Shown: one piece after another, positions 1-12,900 of the stretch
How the letters are laid out: each line of letters opens with the position of its first letter
How positions within the stretch are numbered: position 1 is the stretch's first letter
The notes under the pieces: generated by a model
The model's input: only the letters and a program-made list of their open reading frames with translations
Database searches by the model: none
What the model was told of the DNA's origin: nothing
Position numbers and translations under genes: made by a program
Origin: Gadus chalcogrammus
Taxonomy: Eukaryota > Chordata > Actinopteri > Gadiformes > Gadidae
Reading direction: 5' to 3'
DNA: 64,000 nt
Assembly: GCF_026213295.1 (NCBI RefSeq)
Contig: NC_079415.1
Location: forward strand, 27,989,101 to 28,053,100

Positions 1-48
1 ATTAGCATATGTGTTTGTATTTATGTGTGTGTATGTCAATGTGCGCGC

Positions 49-50
<2 letters not shown>

Positions 51-93
<43 letters not shown>
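51..93. repeat. (GT)n microsatellite
   Basis: Uninterrupted GT dinucleotides. The surrounding 1-640 is GT/TG-biased low-complexity DNA with GTAT tetranucleotides near 417-440; no gene is seen there. Confidence 0.95.
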
Positions 94-94
<1 letters not shown>

Positions 95-682
95 ATGTGT
101 ATGCGTGCATTTGTGTGTGTGTGCGCGCATGCGTGTTTGTTAGTGTGCATGCATGTGCTTGTGTAAATGTGTGTACTGAAGCTTTGACCCAGTGAATCAG
201 TAACTGACATTAACTAAATAAGCTTTTCTCATGATATCTAACCAAGAGCAACCTAAACTCACATAAACTCAAAATGCAAACTATTACAGACCACAATAAT
301 TGACCATAATACACATATTCAAATGTTTCTCACTGCATGGACAAACACTTTGTTTGTATGTATGAGAATGAGACACAAACAGAGAAAGACACATACTAAC
401 AAACGCACCTGTCCCTGTATGTATGTATGTATGTATGTATGTGTGCGTGGTGTGTGTGGGTGTGTATATAGGTATGTATATAGTTTAGCCAACAGGAGAG
501 TTGTGTGTTTGTATGTGTGTATTTAAGTCTAGACAGCAGGAGAGCTATGTGTGTTTGTGTTTGTGTCTGTGTGTGTGTTAATGTGTGCATGGGTGTGTAT
601 TTAGGTGTAGACGGCATGGGAGCTATGTGTGTGTGACTGTCTGTGTTTGAGTATTTAGGTATAGGGTTAGGTTTAAGAGAGC

Positions 683-833
<151 letters not shown>

Positions 834-937
834 AGGGGCCGCCTGGGACAGAATTCATACTTGTTCTTACACACACTATTATAATCTTGCATATACACTA
901 CTATACTCATACACACACACTATTATACTCCTTTGAC

Positions 938-1190
938 ATGTATGTATGAGAGTGTTTAGTCGTGTATGTGAGATAGTATAGTAGTGTATGTGAGAGAGTA
1001 TAGTAGTGTATGTGAGATAGTATAGTAGTGTATGTGAGAGAGTATAGTAGTGTATGTGAGAGAGTATAGTAGTGTATGTGAGAGAGTATAGTAGAGCAAT
1101 TGAGAGAGTATAGTTGTTTATGCAAGAGAATATAGTTGTGTGTGTGAGAGAGAATAGTATTGTGTTTGAGAGTATAGTAGTGTGTGTAAG
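938..1190 (+). repeat. 24-bp minisatellite (GTATGTGAGAGAGTATAGTA type)
   Basis: About ten tandem units, the last few degenerate. An inverted copy of the same array and of its flank lies at 2690-2930. Confidence 0.9.
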
Positions 1191-1339
1191 TGAGTTTGAT
1201 TCATCAGTTCCTGATTGGCTGACAGAAGAGGCAGTAGCTTCTGGCGCTCAAAATACTGCGCTGTCATTTCACTCTTGAATCTCCAGCGATGTTGTTATGC
1301 TGCGTTCGCACCAAAAAATGATTTGGTCACTTGTTTGCG

Positions 1340-1790
1340 TGGCTGCCTGAGTTTGAGAGAGGCTTCATCTTGTGACCGCCAATTCATTCTCAACCATGGC
1401 CGGTCTCTACGTGTAGTTGAAGTACCAGAGACGTCAGAAAAAACAACGCAGTCGTTTAGGATTCATTATATCACCCATTCTATAAAATATTCAAGTCTAG
1501 AAACCTCTGGGAGCTCCGGCGCGAGTCCAGGAGGTTTATATCTAAATAATAGAAGATAATATAATGTATAGATATCTTTATAATATAATATTGTAGCGTC
1601 ACAGGGTTTGGGTGATGGGGGCGGGCATTAGCGGGGAAGCTCAATGATATTATGAATCCTAAACGACTGCGTCGGTTTTTCTGACAACTCTGGTACTTCC
1701 ACAACACGTACAGACTGGCCAAGATTTAGAATGAATTGGTGGTCACACGAGGAAGCCTCTCTCAAACTCAGGCGATCATGCGAACTAGTG
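1340..1790. mobile_element. Foldback (palindromic) element relic with AT-rich centre
   Basis: The left arm (about 1350-1480) and right arm (about 1640-1780) are inverted copies: GAGACGTCAG and GTCGTTTAGGATTCAT reappear reverse-complemented. The centre is AT-rich with an ATAGATATC motif. The arm and centre sequences are shared with the larger element at 3042-5021, so this is another, diverged family member. The 1191-1340 flank shows nothing recognisable. Confidence 0.65.
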
Positions 1791-1911
1791 ATGTGTTGGT
1801 CGCGAACGAGCCGGTTTAAAGAGCCAGCTCTTTTAAGTGAACCTGGTAGTCGGCTCCCTACCGCGAGCCGTTTATTTTATTTTATTTTATATATATATTT
1901 AAGCAATAGAT

Positions 1912-2540
1912 CACGACAGGCTGTGGTATGTGCTCATTATACAACTGTTAAGGGGCGTTGTCCGGCCCCGACGCGCAGCGGAGGGCCGGCGACCCCCTTC
2001 ACAGTGGTATAATGAGCATATACCACTGACTGAAGTCATCTATTGCTTTTATACAATGGTTACTATTATGGCAAAACGAAAGTCATAGACACACTACAAT
2101 TAAAAATAAACCAAGAAAGTCAAAGTAGACGTTTTATTAAAGAATACAAAAAAGTAGTCCCTCCTGGCTGCCTTCAAAATGCACGACGGTCGCTATGCAA
2201 CACACTTTAGCGTCCCTCCGAGAGAAGGCTCCGATAGAGCGGTTCGCCGGCAATTTATCCTATGGAGCATTTCACTCGCCGTGTGCCTAAGCTTTCGTTA
2301 GTCTCTCCATCGCCTTGCTCCCTCCCAGAGTAACAACATTTACACCCTCTCCATCATTCAACATATTTTTTACTTTGTAACTGTTTCTACTTCCAGGCGC
2401 GGAGTGATATGCAAACTTTCACAAAATGATTGGGCGTCATAGCAGTTGTGTATACGCTCATTATACAACAGTTAGGAACCAATCAGATCGCTGGATTCAA
2501 GCCACCCGTTGTATAAATATATATATATATAATATATATA
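1912..2540. mobile_element. Dispersed repeat, copy 1 (MITE-like)
   Basis: Contains GTATGTGCTCATTATAC near its left end and a diverged inverted version near 2451-2470. About 1990-2250 is repeated in inverted orientation at 51078-51330, including the segments TTTCGTTTTGCCATAATAG and GACCGTCGTGCATTTTG as read at the second site. No transposase reading frame is seen. Ends are not resolved. Confidence 0.6.
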
Positions 2541-2689
2541 TATAAAGTTTGCCTAGGCAGAATTATATGAAGAACTCCGGGCTACATTTGGCTGAATTAT
2601 AAAAGGTATAAGTGGTAATATGAAGAGCCGTTTGGGAGCCAAACAAGCCTGCTCTTGTTGGTGAGCTGTTCCAAATGATCCCTAAAAAG

Positions 2690-2930
2690 AGCCAAAAAAA
2701 CTACTATATTCTCTTGCATAAACAACTATACTCTCTCACATACACTACTATACTCTCTCACATACACTACTATTCTCTCACACATATACTACTACTGTAT
2801 ATGCTCTCTCACACACTACTATACTCTCTCACATACACTACTATTCTCTCTCACATACACTACTATACTCTCTCACATACACTACTATACACTCTCGTAC
2901 ATTAATATAAAAGGAGTATAATAGTGTGTA
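2690..2930 (-). repeat. 24-bp minisatellite, inverted copy
   Basis: Tandem ACTACTATACTCTCTCACAT units, the reverse complement of the array at 938-1190. The flank (2905-2930) also matches the flank of the first array (912-937), so a larger segment was duplicated in inverted orientation. Confidence 0.85.
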
Positions 2931-3041
2931 TGACAGAGGGGAACCCTCAGGGCCTTCTACGCCTTCAGAGAAGGCCTTACAAATTTCTGAACCAGAACAT
3001 TTGTATTAAATAATACATGTATATATTATTTTATTTTTTAA

Positions 3042-5021
3042 AGGTCCCATGACATGCTATTTTATGTATTCTTTAATATAGGTATTAGTGGGCAACTAAC
3101 ACAGTATTCAAAGACGTTCCCTAAATTCAGCCGTGGTGCAGAGTTACAGCCACTCCGAGCCAGTCGCACATTGAGCTTCCCCCAAATGCGCTGTTTCGGT
3201 GGGCGTGTCAAGGAGGAGGGTGGGGGTGTGGCCCTGAGCAGCTTGCGGCCACCATGCGCTCTGTTTACAGTGGATGTATTGCAATGGCGAGGCGCACACC
3301 CTTTAGCCGTGTTCTGTAAATATTCTAGAACACACGGGAGTCCTGGAGCTCTATATCTAAATATTATCATATAGCCTACACAGATATCTATATCATATAA
3401 TATATATTATCACGGCCAAAAGCTGTGTGAGCCGATATTATGAATCTCAAACGACCGCGTTGGGTTCTCCGACGTTCCTGGTTCTTCAACGTCCACATCA
3501 ATGTGAATACACACACTGTAACGCAAGTGTTTCTTGTTGGTTCTTTGACTTGTCTTGTATTTCCACAACGAGACTGTCGTGGGGGTTATCTGAGCCATGG
3601 TTGAGAAGGAATTGGGGGAAAGGAACTTTGGTTTGACTCGCTGAAGTACATGAACTGCGACATGCCGCCGGTTGCCGCGAGGCACCATCGCCCGGCAGCG
3701 GGCAGCCGGCAGCGCGCGGTTCAGTCGACTTCAGGTTGATGTGAAAGTGGAAGAACCAGAGACGTCGCAGAACCCGACAAAGTCGTTTGTGATTCATAAT
3801 ATCGTCTGGAGGCGCACACAATATGTTATATGATATAGATATCTATGTATTACATGATATTATTTAGATATAGAGCTCCAGGACTGTAACGCAAGTGTTG
3901 TACACTTCCTTGTTATTTGGATAACCGTTCTGCTGTTGGTGTGATGGCGCATAACACGAATGAATGAATTGGGGGGAAGGAACTTTGGCTTTGACTCCCT
4001 CAAGAACATGAACCACGACATGGAGGAGAAAGGGATTGTTGGCGGCGAATGTCTCCCGCTTGAGCCCCGCTGAGGGACCACCGCCGGAGGCGGAGGTGCA
4101 TAAGCGCTGCCCGGCAAAGATCCCTTTCTCCTCCTTGTCGTGGTTCATGGTCTTGAGGGAGTCAAAGCCAAAGTTCCTTCCCCCCAATTCATTCTCAACC
4201 TTGGCTGAGATAACCCCCAATACGAGTCTCGTTGCAGAAATACCAGAGACGAGAGTCCGACGTGATGCGCCATCACATCAACAGCAGAACGGTTATCCAA
4301 ATAACAAGGAAGTGTACAACACTTGCGTTACAGTCCTGGAGGCTCTGGAGCTCTATATCTAAATAATATCATATAATACATAGATATCTATATCATATAA
4401 CATATTGTGTGCGCCTCCAGACGATATTATGAATCACAAACGACTTTGTCGGGTTCTGCGACGTCTCTGGTTCTTCCACTTTCACATCAACCTGAAGTCG
4501 ACTGAACCGCGCGCTGCCTGCTGCCTGCTGCCCGCTGCCGGGCGATGGTGCCTCGCGGCAACCGGCGGCATGTCGCAGTTCATGTAGGCCTACTTCAGCG
4601 AGTCAAACCAAAGTTCCTTTCCCCCAATTCCTTCTCAACCATGGCTCAGATAACCCCCACGACAGTCTCGTTGTGGAAATACAAGACACGTCAAAGAACC
4701 GACGAGAAACACTTGCGTTACAGTGTGCGTATTCACACACACACATGTGGCGCTCGCACGGTCGAGTCTCATTGGCGGGCCAACGTCTCTGGGCGGGCCA
4801 GGCAGAGTAAGGGGAGGAGCTGAGATTCCTCATGACGTCATGAGCACAGATTTCCAAATCAGCGCGCTTGAGCCTCCGTTTTTTCAAAGGCGACCAGAAC
4901 AGCTAGTGCTCGTTTTACACCAAACGCAAGTTTTAGCCACTGGGGGACCATAGGCAGGCTAGGGGAACTCATATTTATGTTAGAAAACCTCATAAATTGA
5001 GATTTTCATGTCATGGGACCT
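3042..5021. mobile_element. piggyBac-like foldback element, 1980 bp, TTAA flanks
   Basis: The ends AGGTCCCATGACATG and CATGTCATGGGACCT are perfect inverted repeats, flanked on both sides by TTAA (3038-3041 and 5022-5025), the target duplication typical of piggyBac-type transposons. The interior is nested palindromes: 3420-3840 is inverted at 4410-4720, and 3865-4100 is inverted at about 4060-4345. Open frames on both strands are mirror images of one another and do not look like a transposase. It is therefore non-autonomous. Confidence 0.8.
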
Positions 5022-5025
5022 TTAA

Positions 5026-5441
5026 CTAATTTAATTTGATACAATACATTAAATACATTTTCTCTCATCTATGTTCTAAAGTTAAGTTTACTGTCAAGTT
5101 CACATCAGCAATGAAAGGGTTACTGTCCTGAAACATGTTATCCAATCAGAATAGTCTGTCTCTATCGAAGCCCGGTTAGCTTGCTCATTAATTGGTTAGG
5201 ACTTCACAAATCTCGGGGAAGGCCAAGCTACGTGTTTTGGTTTGCAGAGTGATGGTAAAATTGACCAATCACTGTTTGATTTTCAGTGGGCGGGACAAAA
5301 ACAAAAGATCGTAGGCCTTCGTGAAGTCCGAACAGCAGGCGGGGCAGAGTGGTGAGAGCGATGGCGGAAGACTAGAGCAACGTTGTGTCTAGCTTGATAC
5401 CATCGCCTTTTTCAAGGCGGCCTTTCACAGAAAAGCTTAAA
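5026..5441. other. Intervening sequence with a short inverted repeat
   Basis: No gene is seen. GGACTTCAC near 5209 and GTGAAGTCC near 5320 form an inverted repeat about 110 bp apart, so this may be a small repeat remnant. Confidence 0.3.
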
Positions 5442-5766
5442 TTAAAGGTTGGGTATGGAATTCTCAAGTTGGCCATTTTTGCAAAATTACTTGAAATCAT
5501 AACCCACTTACAGCCACTGAGTTAGAAGTACTGACATGACAATTAAACAAGTCAATCATCTGTGGAACGGGCAGGGCTCGAAAAACTCCAGCCAATGATA
5601 TCCAGACCCACCGAGTGGCATTGGACAATAAGTACGTCAATCAAACGGTCGTGCTGCACTCTCCCTCCCCCTCCCCCGCTTCCCGCGCGACCCCTTCGTG
5701 CACGTACTCAAAGCTCGTGACCCAAAGCAAGCTTCTGTTTGAGGTTATCCTGCGGTAGCTACTGGA

Positions 5767-7008
5767 TAGGGTTGGGCAATCGTCTACAAGCTTCCATCGT
5801 CTGATAGCGCCCCCCTAGCGATCGCCGATAGTCGATTCAATCGGGGGGGCTAACTTTATAATAATTTTATAATAATTATTATTTATAATGATTTATCAAT
5901 TTGAAAAAAATCTCGGTTTTATTTTTCAATTTTTTTCTTAAAAACGATAACGATGGTCTTCAACTTGTACCAGCGAGAGCCTCCGCTGATTTAAGTTTCG
6001 ATACGTCGGTGCCGGCGGCGCTGTCATAATGACACACGCTGATGACACACAGCTGGTAGCTGTGTTCGAAATCGTTCCCTATCACGGATATAGTGCACTA
6101 TATAGGGTGCTCGCCATTTTGTAGTGTTGTTAGAATTCTCACAGGTTAATTTCATGCACTATATGGTGCACTTAAAATACCAAAATTTGAGTGTACATAT
6201 ATGATGTTTCCTACGTGTAACTCCCGTATACCACAATGCAATGCGGTCGCGTTTTTACGTAGGAGAAGAAGCTGAATAACCGCGAAAACGAATACATTCA
6301 GTGATGGAGTCTCCGGCTTTTGTTTAGAAATGTCAACAATTTATTTGGGATTTAACATAGAAAATTTAACATTCAAAATGAATAAGAAAAACCTTGTTCA
6401 AGGAAATGTAACATTCAACATCGATACAACCTCCAGCTTTCCTCGGGAGTGCCCGGTTTGACTACATGATGTGGGCGCATCTGTCTGCGTCACACAAATA
6501 CCCGGGGCATTTACTAACGCAAATGACGTTTAGAAATGTTCAGCGTAGTGTCCGAATTCTCGTTTGTTCATTCCCTATGTAGTGCACTATATCATGAACA
6601 CTATAGGGAATAGTGAGTGAGTGAATAGGGAACGATTTCGAACACAGCTCATGTACCACAGCTGTAACCCGGAAATGGTGCAGCGGGGTGTGATATCATT
6701 TCGTCGTGCGAGCCGACCGGTAGGTTTCGAGCCCTTCCCCTCTCCTCTCGCAGCAGTGAGTGAATACGGCAGGTCAGCGCTACATAGTAGGTTTTCCACA
6801 TGCGCCAGTTAATTTCAATTTGCGGGGGGGGCTTTTTAAGTTGTAAAAATAGCTACCACAACGCTGTTTTTCCCCAAAAAATAAAATAATGATAATTACA
6901 AAATTAATTATTAAAAACAAATTATCGCCTTTTTATCGGCAACTTGAAACGATCGACAATGGAATCCATCGTCGATAGTCGATAGAATCGACTATCGGCT
7001 CATCCCTA
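5767..7008. mobile_element. hAT-like non-autonomous element with 8-bp duplication
   Basis: Inserted into the piggyBac-like MITE. The flanks CTACTGGA (5759-5766) and CTACTGGA (7009-7016) are a perfect 8-bp target duplication, as hAT transposases make. The ends read TAGGGTTGGGCAATCG and, reverse-complemented, TAGGGATGAGCCGATAG. Interior runs of AATTATTATT and mirrored TCGACTATCG motifs occur. No transposase is seen. Confidence 0.88.
6062..6650. mobile_element. Third-level insertion with 25-bp perfect terminal inverted repeats
   Basis: A 25-bp inverted repeat bounds the segment (left copy near 6056-6082, right copy near 6626-6650; it begins AGCTGTGTTCGAAATCG). The subterminal motif ATAGTGCACTATAT occurs near both ends. 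Flanking CACAGCTG on each side may be a target duplication, but the exact edges are ambiguous. Confidence 0.7.
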
Positions 7009-7183
7009 CTACTGGAGCTAGCTGACTAGCTAATGGCTCACTCGTGCATGATTGCGCGTCCATGTACTTGGAATGGGTGGAGTCGGAGTCAGAGTGAGCG
7101 TTGAAGGAGAGGGGGTAGGACCATTTGAGTTGGGTATTTTCAAAATCTGCTGGCGTTTCGCAAATCCCATGCCCAACCTTTAA

Positions 7184-8680
7184 TAAAAACGGAAGACCAA
7201 CTCTAGAACTGGAATTAAAAGAAAAGGTTAAGACAGTGGAAAGGCATTTCAAAACCAAAAATGATCAGAGATATCAATGGATGACAGGCTGTAAGAAGGA
7301 GGCTGGAGTTGTCTACTTTTTACAACTGACAAGTCATCCACTTGGGTCAGCCACGGATTTGTCAGCCTTACAAATCGGACAAAGTCAGCCCACCGACATC
7401 AAGATTCTGCGGCACACCTGCAAGCGACGGCCTCCGCCTCTTCCCTTGACATTCAGTGTCTGACTAACACAAACCTGGCCTTATATTACCTGGGCGGTGC
7501 AAAACCCACATACAGACCCCTACAGGTTAAATGCAAGAATTACATTTCAAGCCTGACCTCATTTTATGTTTCCAGATTTTTCATTAGAGTATGTTTCTTG
7601 TTGCGGAGAATGTTATTGATGTTATGGGCTATTTGTTTAGGCTACATCCTTGTCATCGTTAATTAAAGGATTTTTTTTCCGCGATGATTTCTTTTCTCAG
7701 CAGTTAGGGCTTAGGTCAAGGCCCGGCTGTAGTACTCACGATTCTCCACTGGTGTATGAGTATACTGGTGTATATGCGAGATTATAATAGTGTGTCTAAG
7801 ACCAAGTATGAATTCTGTCCCAGGCGGCCCCTTGTGTGTCTGTGTGTGTGTGTGTGTATTTAGGTTTAGGGTTAAGGCTAGGAGACCGGTGTGTGTATGA
7901 GTGTCTATGTGTATGTGTTTGTATTTAGGTTCACGGTTGGGTTTAGGACAGCTGTGTGTGTTTTTGGTTGGACTCTGAATTGGACTCAGAATTAAACTCA
8001 CTGACATCATAGAATTGTCAGAGTTGTGAAGCAAATAAAAGCGTTGAATAGAGGAAATGCCAGTGACACTTTAAGAAATTGCTCTGACAAAAAACCTTTT
8101 CACCTAACTATGGTCTTGTTACGAGAAATCAACGCAGGCTCTAAATATGATTTGAAAAGTTACATGCATAAACATAAAATATAAATATATGATATATTTT
8201 TGCGTTGTGGTAGTTGCTTGTGTAGCATGGCATCGAACGTCGCCAAGTGAAGTGACATGCCATCACAGGACATCAGACTGAAATCAGATCAGGTCATTGA
8301 TACTTGAGACGTCACGTGACATCAAACCACGTACCTCATACCGTGTAAAGTACATCATATGATCATATCTTCAGATGACATCACACCTCCTCAAGCACGT
8401 CAAGTGGCTCAGTCGGGACAACGCGACAAATAATTCATAGCCGATGTCACTTTGTCCCCGAAACGAAATGTTGACTGCAGTCAGCACTTCAGAAAACGAT
8501 TTGAGAGATTTCAGCTTGTAAAGAGTTTACAGAGCAGAACAAGGTTTGAGGATATGCTTCAAGTCTAGTGCTTTTTTGGGGGGGGGGTTCATGACACCAC
8601 ATCTGCCATTATGGAGAGTGAGTGTATTATGGGGCTGAGATGAAATGACACATCTCCCAAGCTTGTGTCAAACGACTCTC
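7184..8680. other. Non-coding, no gene seen; includes inverted copy of 831-912
   Basis: 7752-7838 is the inverted copy of 831-912, next to a short GT tract. 7840-7970 is GT-rich. The rest (7990-8600) appears single-copy with no convincing exon. Confidence 0.5.
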
Positions 8681-8683
8681 TCC

Positions 8684-8901
8684 TTCTTTCTCTGCCTCTC
8701 CCTCTCTCACTTTATCTGAATTCTCTATTCATCCATATCTATACATCTCTCTCTCTAGCTCTGTCTCCATATCTATCTCTATCCATCCATCTATCTATAT
8801 CCCTTTCCATCTCTATTTCTCTATCTATCTAACTCTTTCTCTCTCCCTAGCTCTCTATCACTCTCTCCTCCTCTCTCCCACCCTCTCTATCTAAATGCAT
8901 G

Positions 8902-8932
<31 letters not shown>

Positions 8933-8948
8933 CCTCTCCCTCTCTCTC

Positions 8949-8978
<30 letters not shown>
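8684..8978. repeat. (CT)n-rich low-complexity tract
   Basis: Degenerate CTCT, ATCT and CATC repeats becoming pure CT after about 8910. Confidence 0.9.
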
Positions 8979-8979
<1 letters not shown>

Positions 8980-9432
8980 AGAGCTGTCAGTTAAACGCGT
9001 TATTAACGACGTTAACGCAAACTAATTTTAACGGCGTTAAAAATTGTATCGCGCGATTAACGCAATTATTTTATCAAAAAAAATAATAATAATAATAATA
9101 ATCTTTGGCTCAAAACAAAGAAGCAGTAGCCTGACTGCTATGTTCAAATTACATTCGTTCAAAGCAGTCGTTTAATTGCACTATAGGCTCTTTTTTTGTA
9201 TCGTCCTGTTTTGATCAGTATATGCCAATGTTGTTATCAATAAAAAATCATTTGCACAAGGCAAGCCGATGCACTTCACCATGTTGATAAGATAATTAAA
9301 ATGAGAAGAATTATGTGACAAAAAAATCAAGGGATATTTAGCATAGAAAAAAAAATTGCGATTAATCGCGAGTTAACTATGACATTAATACGATTAATCA
9401 CGATTAAATATTTTAATCGCTTGACAGCTCTA
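8979..9432. mobile_element. hAT-like MITE, 454 bp, TAGAGCTGTCA ends
   Basis: The ends TAGAGCTGTCA and TGACAGCTCTA are perfect 11-bp inverted repeats, followed inward by GTTAAACGCG and mirrored GATTAA/TTAATC motifs. These ends resemble a dispersed hAT-type family common in fish. No 8-bp duplication is visible, perhaps because the left flank is a (CT) array. Confidence 0.8.
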
Positions 9433-10060
9433 CTATAAACGGCAGAAGTCGATCATAAACACACCCAGAAATCGAATGAATCATATTTGGACGGAACTCA
9501 GAAGCGAGGCATCGTATTCACGGAGTTGTTTGGGTTTGTTTTGGGCAAGCCGTCCCACCATCTGCTTCGCTCCGTCTCCCCCGGTGAAGAGATTTGATAT
9601 CAGGGGAAAGTGTTATCAACGCGCGTGTTTGGGGGATTTTATTGTGAAAAGAATGGGACTGAAGGCACAAGGAAAAAAAACGACGTGGAGAGGATTAATC
9701 CTCAGGTGTTTAGATGAATATCTTAAGGTCTGATGGGAGATGGGCTCAAATCTGGAGGAACGGGGTGTTTCACTTAGCCGGAACTTTGCCGTACTGATTC
9801 GCAAACAAACGCTTAGAAGTCTTGAATTTTCACTTAATTTTAGATTTCCAAGGTGTGGTACCGATGGGCACAGACCGAAATGCCTCTGGAGGCAATAGGA
9901 CGGATCTACACCCAATCAGAGCGTTGAAATGCATGACACACCAGTGGCAGCAGATTGGTTGTTGGTGGTTTATGAAAATGCCTAAACTGCACTTCCAAAG
10001 ACCAGCTCCTGGATGGCTGGATCAGAAGAACATGAAATGCAATCTAGCAATTGTGTTTGT
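9433..10060. other. Single-copy non-coding stretch
   Basis: Open frames up to about 99 codons occur on both strands, but none has splice signals or recognisable protein similarity. Confidence 0.4.
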
Positions 10061-10061
10061 T

Positions 10062-10222
10062 TGTGTGTTTGTGTGTGTGTGTGTATGAGTGTATATGTGT
10101 GCGAGTGTGTATGTGTGCGAGTATGCATGTGTGTGTGAGTGAGTGAGTGAGTGAGTGAGTGAGTGAGTGAGTGAGTGAGTGAGTGAGTGAGTGAGTGAGT
10201 GAGTGAGTGAGTGAGTGAGAGA

Positions 10223-10254
<32 letters not shown>

Positions 10255-10540
10255 AAGGGGCAGAGAGACAGAGAGAGAGTGTGATGCTGAGGACACAGAA
10301 TAAATATAGCAAAGCTGAGTTTAAAAGATCAAAGGGACAGAGAGGGTTTGAGGGGGTAGAGAAACATAGTCGCGTGTGTGTGTGTGTGTCTGTGCGCGCA
10401 TGCGCGTGTGCGCGAGTGTGTGTGTCTGCAGGGCAAGAAGTCAGGAAAAGCCATGGATTGACTTTGAACAGCGACACACACAGACAGACAGATACGCAGA
10501 CCGACAGACAGACAGAAACACACACTGACACACATATCCT
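10062..10540. repeat. Compound microsatellite: (GT)n, (GAGT)21, (GA)n, (GT)n, (ACAG)n
   Basis: (GAGT) at 10135-10218 is about 21 perfect copies and passes directly into (GA)n (10218-10255). GT repeats occur at 10062-10135 and 10373-10425, and CAGACAGA repeats at 10477-10515. Confidence 0.95.
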
Positions 10541-10559
10541 AGCTTATCTCAGATTATCT

Positions 10560-12360
10560 GCAGAAGCATGACAGTATTATTAAAACCAAGTTCAAGGCAA
10601 TTCCGCTGCGTCTATCGTTTGAATCACCACTGTGAATCAATCAAAAAACGATGGGCTGTCTAGCGCACACCAGATATATCGCTACTGTATTTAATATATA
10701 TCGCTGGTGGTTCCCTGCTCTGTCTCTGCCGTTAGCCGGAGATCTATCACACATTGAACATTGTATAACTCACTGGACCGCAGGAGGGTTGGCGTCTACG
10801 AGGGGTCAGCAAAACGAAGACTTCATGATTTCTCCCATCTCGAACTTACGTTCAGTTAACAATGAGGACTGCATCGTCGCCCCGAAAGAACATATTAATA
10901 AAAGTCACTGACATTATTCCATCCCTCCACCCCGATAAGGAAGTTATAGACAATGTGTGTTGTTTCCTGTAAGGCTTTGTTCGTTGATAATAGATGGACA
11001 GTAAGAGGAACTTGAGAAAGAGGAACTAGACACCTGGTACACACAGGGCATCTTCCTCTCACTGTTTCGATGAGGCCGTTACATCCGCTCACAGAAGACT
11101 ACTAAGTCTACTAAACAGTGTTAAGACTAACGCTGTTTTCAACGTTTAACCAGTAGAGTGCCATGGTTGGTTTGTTTGTTTTGTGTGTAAGTAAGTGAAA
11201 GAGATCATACATCAACAAAGTGCGTTCTCATTTCAAAATAACAGCTAAAATGTCAGACGTTTCATAGTGTGGGAAAACGTTTTATACTATGTTATTTGTT
11301 TAACGGTTACGCTTCCATCAAGGTGCAATCTTTGGAACTATCTCAAAGGAAATCAGAGTGGTTGGGCTTCTTTTAATAAAAAAAATTCTTGAAAAGACTA
11401 CAATTCCCAGAAGTACGCAAGACAGATCAAACATGCATGTCATTTTTTGTTTGTTTTTGTTCGTTGATTCAGCTGGCACGAACGGATCTGCAATGAGACC
11501 AATCTTCAACATTGGTCTCATTGCTGATTTGGATGCTTCTGGACTGTTTTTGCCAAGCAAGCATTTGAATTTAAGGCCGTCATTCCACTCCTCCTTTGTA
11601 TTTCTTTGGATTACATATTATTCAATGTTAACTCCTATCTTAACACTGTCTGCAATATCATACTGACAAAGAAAGTTGTTGCAACAACAAGAGTAGGGAA
11701 GATCTCTCAAATCCATCTTTGAAATGATTTTGGCCCGCGGGTAACGGTAAACGTCTGTATTATTCATGGTGTTAAAGGTGTTGGTGTAAATATTTGACGG
11801 TGCGGTCGTTGCTGAACCAATCTATACACACTATCAGAAGACCGATTAGAGACACATTCGCACAGTGGTGCGGAGACTGCAAAGAGAAGGAGATGAAACA
11901 TTGAGTAGGAAAGAGGCGGTTGGATTCGGTTTCGATCGACCATGAAGAAGTCATCTCAGACCGCATTGATTCCAAAAGAAGGAGGGCTTTTCAAAATACG
12001 TTTTAGCTCAAACAGCGTTTTTTTCCGCCATTCATTCGGTGGTGGAAATTCTCAACGTGTACGAGCGCATAAGGCTTTAAAAGGCGAGAGCAGAAGAGAT
12101 GAAAATGAAAGGATAAAAGCTAAAAAAGCAAAAAAAAAATCTACCGAAGGAGGGACAGACAGTAAGAAGGATGGAGGAGAAGAAAGGGAGGGAAGGATTA
12201 AAGGAAATAAGGAAAAATGGAAGGATGGAAGAGCAGGAATAAAGGGAAGATGAAAGAAAAGAGAGAGGAGGTAGGAAACCAGGAGGAAATGCAGAAACGA
12301 TGCGTTCTCAAACTCTGCTTGTTCATCATGAACACGGGATTCAGACACAAATGGCTTAAA
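10560..12360. other. Single-copy non-coding DNA
   Basis: No repeat array, splice-supported exon or known protein similarity is seen. 11470-11530 contains a short inverted repeat around CAATGAGACCAAT and ATTGGTCTCATTG. 12100-12280 is purine-rich. Confidence 0.5.
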
Positions 12361-12364
12361 CCCA

Positions 12365-12370
<6 letters not shown>

Positions 12371-12431
<61 letters not shown>

Positions 12432-12437
12432 ACACAC
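12371..12437. repeat. (CA)n microsatellite
   Basis: CA dinucleotides with one TA interruption. 12500-12700 after it is G-rich with GGTGAGGGGG repeats. Confidence 0.95.
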
Positions 12438-12842
12438 CCTCATTCTGTATTCCTGCCTGATTATGGAGCAGGTGGATTAATGAGGACTTAAGACTGTCAG
12501 TCATCCACCACCTGCCCTGAGGTGAGGGGGTGAGGGGGTGACGAGGGGTGAGGAGGGCTGAGATGGGGCCGAGACGGTTGAGAAATAAGAATATGATTGC
12601 GCTGCGGCGGTGTGTGTGGAGTGCATACAGGGGGCGGGGGCTGGGGGTGGGGGGGCCAGGGGGTCCATTAGCCACACTGAAGTGTGGGTCGCCGTCACCT
12701 TGTTAAGCGGCAGCTATTAGGCCCCTGAGTGTCGTCCTTAAAACCAGGGAAGATTTGCATCTTAGACTTCACACTTAAACACCCCCAACCCTTCACCCCC
12801 TTATCTATGCATCACCCGCTCTGTCGACCCGCCCCCCTCCAC

Positions 12843-12848
<6 letters not shown>

Positions 12849-12900
<52 letters not shown>

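Larger units (their letters stand above)
5446..7179. mobile_element. piggyBac-like MITE, copy A, split by a nested insertion
   Basis: Starts AGGTTGGGTATGG and ends CCCATGCCCAACCT, with TTAA on both sides (5442-5445 and 7180-7183). An uninterrupted relative lies at 54846-55452. The pieces 5446-5766 and 7017-7179 align to that relative, and the material between them is a later hAT-like insertion. Confidence 0.85.

Noticed and set aside
3410..4823. Two similar frames of about 90 codons on opposite strands
   Set aside because: They are the same sequence read from both arms of a palindrome, without transposase motifs.
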